The notes beneath the pieces are model-generated. The model searched no databases. It was not told where the DNA came from and worked only from the letters and a program-made list of their open reading frames with translations. DNA of 32,294 bases from a bacterium (GTDB taxonomy: Bacteria; Fidelibacterota; Marinisomatia; Marinisomatales; JAHJCW01): contig JAUWFQ010000009.1 of the NCBI GenBank assembly GCA_030606865.1, positions 1 through 32,294 of the forward strand, read 5' to 3'. A program made the position numbers and the translations under genes. Of the stretch, positions 29,152-32,294 are shown piece by piece. Every line of letters begins with the position of its first letter. The stretch's first letter is position 1.

Positions 29152-30165
29152 ATGAATAAAATTAAAGCAGAATATATTTGGATGGATGGACATAAGCCCA
29201 CCGAAAAATTACGCTCAAAGACAAAAATACTAAACGGAAAAGTAAATGACATTGGTGATTTACCAATATGGGGCTTTGATGGATCAAGCACTATGCAGGC
29301 AACCGGACATAGTAGTGATTGTATGCTCAAACCTGTTAAACTTATCCCGGACCCAATTCGTGGCGGTGATAATGTAATTGTTTTATGTGAGGTGTTTAAT
29401 GCCGATGGTACTGTACATGCAACTAATACTCGTGCAAAACTTAGGGAGGCAGCCGAAAAATATAAAGAGCATGAACCGTGGTTTGGCATAGAGCAGGAGT
29501 ATACTTTATTTCAAGGCATTAAGCCGCTCGGTTGGCCCGATAATGGCTTCCCGGCGCCGCAAGGTGGTTATTATTGCGGCGTAGGTGCCGATGAAGTATT
29601 TGGCAGACCAATCGTTGAAGCACATATGGATGCTTGTATTCGAGCTGATTTAGAAATTTCTGGCATCAATGCTGAAGTAATGCCGGCGCAATGGGAATTT
29701 CAAATTGGTCCGCTTGATGCTTTAGAGGCTGCAGATCAAACGTGGTTGGCGCGCTGGTTATTATATCGCATTGGCGAAGATTTTAAAGTGAGCGCCACCC
29801 TGCATCCAAAACCGGTTTCCGGTGATTGGAACGGTGCCGGTGCACATACCAATTTTAGTACAAAAGCAATGCGTGAAGATGGCGGTATGAAAGTTATTGA
29901 AGAAGCTTGTGAAAAATTGAGTAAAAAGCATGCCGAACATATCGCTGTTTACGGCGCACATAATGAAGAACGGATGACCGGTTTACATGAAACCTGCAAG
30001 ATTGACGAATTTAGATATGGAGTTAGTGATAGAGGTGCTTCAGTAAGAATTCCTCTGATGACAGTCAAGGACGGCAAGGGATACTTAGAAGACCGCCGGC
30101 CTTCAGCTAATATGGACCCGTATTTAGTATGCGCTAAAATGATTGAAACGGTTTGTGGGGATTAA
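29152..30165 (+). CDS. glutamine synthetase, type II (GSII, eukaryotic-type)
   Basis: AEYIWMDGHKPTEKLRSKTKIL, LPIWGFDGSSTMQATGHSSDCMLKPV, FPAPQGGYYCGVG, INAEVMPAQWEFQIGP, DWNGAGAHTNFSTKAMR, DRGASVRIP, LEDRRPSANMDPYLV; 337 aa, length typical of GSII. Confidence 0.94.
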   Translation: MNKIKAEYIWMDGHKPTEKLRSKTKILNGKVNDIGDLPIWGFDGSSTMQATGHSSDCMLKPVKLIPDPIRGGDNVIVLCEVFNADGTVHATNTRAKLREAAEKYKEHEPWFGIEQEYTLFQGIKPLGWPDNGFPAPQGGYYCGVGADEVFGRPIVEAHMDACIRADLEISGINAEVMPAQWEFQIGPLDALEAADQTWLARWLLYRIGEDFKVSATLHPKPVSGDWNGAGAHTNFSTKAMREDGGMKVIEEACEKLSKKHAEHIAVYGAHNEERMTGLHETCKIDEFRYGVSDRGASVRIPLMTVKDGKGYLEDRRPSANMDPYLVCAKMIETVCGD

Positions 30166-30282
30166 ATATCTTGATAAATTGTATAAAGCGATAAAGGAGC
30201 TCGGAATATCTTTTCACAAACTTGAGGTCGTATAATTGGTATTATTGATATGTGAAATAAGTTCACAAATTAGTGCTGGCAT

Positions 30283-32294
30283 TTAGAATTCTATTTTATA
30301 GCTAATATTCGGCACAATAATACCGTCATATTTTTGTTTTATTGATTTCGTTTTGCTATCGTAATAGTTTGTCACAAATTGCTTAGTATTAGTGGCATTC
30401 AGTACTTGAACAGACCAAACCGATGAGTAATTGGCTTTGTTTTTTCTGTATGAAAAGGTAAATGAAAAAATCGGCATATCATTAAATTTATCCTCATACG
30501 CTAAATGACCGGGTGTTTCTGCCAAAACAACATCTTGAATGGCTAATGATACTACTTCATTAATGGGTTCTATCCGATTCCCTCCCATATAGTTCAATCT
30601 AAAGTTTGTTCCCAGTATTTTGTTCTTTCGCTTTCCGAGTACCCACTCTTTTCCTATTAAGGCGTTGAATACATAATTTTTATTAAATCGTGTGTTCCGT
30701 TCTACATCGTCAACGCCGGTGTATTTTGAATCAAAAACTGAAGTAGTGAACAGATAGTAAAAACCGTTTTTCAAATAGTGTTCAAGTGTTAAATCTATAC
30801 CCACGTTCCTTCCTGTGCCTTCGCTTACCAATTCCTCATTGAAAAATATGTTGTTTTCAATATTTATTGACGAGACATAACTGTCAGGTGAAACCGGCAC
30901 ATTGTCTAAATATTGGTAGTAAGGTTCAATGCTTAATCGCAAATTGTGTGTTACTTTTAAATTGTATGAAAACACAAAATGCGATGATTTCATAAACTTT
31001 AAATCTTTATTTGGATAGGTGCCGTTAATATCCGCAAAATATACTGGTAACATCTCTAAACGGCTATGTAAACCATAAGCTAATGCGACACTTTGCTTTG
31101 AGTCTATCTTATATTTTAGACCTGTGCGAGGCTCTATGGAATATTGATTATTCAACATAAAATGCTGATAGTGAAGTCCTAAATTGAATGTCAATCGAGG
31201 TGTTGGATTGATTTTAGATTGAGTAAAAACTTGCAGCAGATATGATTGTCCACTACCGTTTGCCATTTGCATAAGTGGAACTCCCAGAGCGGGTGCTTGT
31301 TTTACATTAACAATATAACTAAGATAACTAAAATATCCCCCCGAACGGTTGGTGTGTTTTTCCCCAAAGCGATGATTGATAATAGACTGAATGGTAAATC
31401 GCAAGAAACTATTATTAAGATTCGACTGCGGATGTGGTTTAAGATTATAATCTAATCGTTCTTCCTCAAATTTCAACCCCGATCCTGATGAAGATATCGC
31501 TGAATTAAGGAATGTCTTTTTATCCAATATGATTTTATGCGATAATCCGGAGGCAAACATATAAGGCAATGCGTTAGAATTATCTCTATCAAAATCTGTC
31601 TTCCACTCAGCACTATCCAAGGCTGTTGTAGTGTTTCGGTCAATACCTCCAACACCCCAAAACGAGACTAAACCTGATTTTTTGGTTGGGAAATTTATTT
31701 TGAATGTCAAATCTTGATATTTTATTACACCTGCCCCACTTGGCAGCAGTGGAGCTATTAATCCAAGAGTGGAGTATCGATAATTCATAATATATGAAGC
31801 GTTTTTACCTTTTTTTAACGGACCTTCGGCGGCAAAATCAATACCCATTATTCCTGCTTGAAAGATGTATCCACGGTCTGATGTATTACCGTTCTGTAAT
31901 TTTATATCAAACACTCCAGAGTAAGCATTACCATATTCGGCTGGGAAAGCTCCTGTATAAAAATCACTATTGCCCATAACATTATTGCTGATGGTTGTCA
32001 ATAATCCTCCACCTGCTACGGTCATATTGGCAAAATGGTTGGGGTTGGGAACCTCTACTCCTTCTATTCGCCAAAGCAATCCTCCAGGAGAATTTCCTCT
32101 CACAGAAATACCATTTGCGCTAACAGAGGGAGTCGCCACTCCGGCAAATGATGACACCAAACGTGCAGGGTCGTCCATTCCGCCTGCATAGCGTTGAGTT
32201 TCCTCTACTGAAAATTGTCTCGCACTAAGCGAAGTCATCGAGTTTAATGGAACATCCTTGCTCACTGTTACGACCACTCCATCTAATTCGATAC
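30283..32294 (-). CDS. TonB-dependent receptor (5' end beyond window end)
   Basis: Plug-like ARLVSSFAGVATPSVSANGISVRGNSPGGLLWRIEGVEVPNPNHF...EYGNAYSGVFDIKLQNG followed by beta-barrel. Frame is open upstream of M32277 to the window edge (IELDG-VVVTVSK), so the annotated Met is not the true start. Confidence 0.88.
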   Translation of the reverse strand, partial: IELDGVVVTVSKDVPLNSMTSLSARQFSVEETQRYAGGMDDPARLVSSFAGVATPSVSANGISVRGNSPGGLLWRIEGVEVPNPNHFANMTVAGGGLLTTISNNVMGNSDFYTGAFPAEYGNAYSGVFDIKLQNGNTSDRGYIFQAGIMGIDFAAEGPLKKGKNASYIMNYRYSTLGLIAPLLPSGAGVIKYQDLTFKINFPTKKSGLVSFWGVGGIDRNTTTALDSAEWKTDFDRDNSNALPYMFASGLSHKIILDKKTFLNSAISSSGSGLKFEEERLDYNLKPHPQSNLNNSFLRFTIQSIINHRFGEKHTNRSGGYFSYLSYIVNVKQAPALGVPLMQMANGSGQSYLLQVFTQSKINPTPRLTFNLGLHYQHFMLNNQYSIEPRTGLKYKIDSKQSVALAYGLHSRLEMLPVYFADINGTYPNKDLKFMKSSHFVFSYNLKVTHNLRLSIEPYYQYLDNVPVSPDSYVSSINIENNIFFNEELVSEGTGRNVGIDLTLEHYLKNGFYYLFTTSVFDSKYTGVDDVERNTRFNKNYVFNALIGKEWVLGKRKNKILGTNFRLNYMGGNRIEPINEVVSLAIQDVVLAETPGHLAYEDKFNDMPIFSFTFSYRKNKANYSSVWSVQVLNATNTKQFVTNYYDSKTKSIKQKYDGIIVPNISYKIEF

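Overview
This AT-rich window looks chromosomal, probably from an FCB-superphylum-like bacterium (TonB receptor, PorQ-like barrel); the taxonomy is inference only. Most of it is housekeeping: acyl-CoA dehydrogenase (partial), two transporters, yqgE, uvrA, ruvB, queA, ispD/ispF/ispE, tRNA-Gln, prs, rplY (Ctc type), pth, hppA, rpsF-rpsR-rplI, priA, an Lrp/AsnC regulator, a eukaryotic-type (GSII) glutamine synthetase and a partial TonB-dependent receptor. The standout is a putative polyprenyl-phosphate D-arabinofuranose (DPA) pathway at 8101-13735: a multi-TM GT-C/YfhO-like protein, a HAD-UbiA fusion (DPPR synthase-like), DprE1-like and DprE2-like genes, downstream of uvrA. It lies near prs and MEP-pathway genes, which supply its precursors, and near a second GT-C (DUF2723) gene inserted between ispD and ispF. 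Other notable items: a five-palindrome intergenic island at 4238-4506, a tRNA-Gln that abuts the prs start codon, a 21-bp perfect hairpin after rplI, and a porQ-like gene coupled to priA. I saw no CRISPR array, prophage, transposase gene or recognisable defence system.
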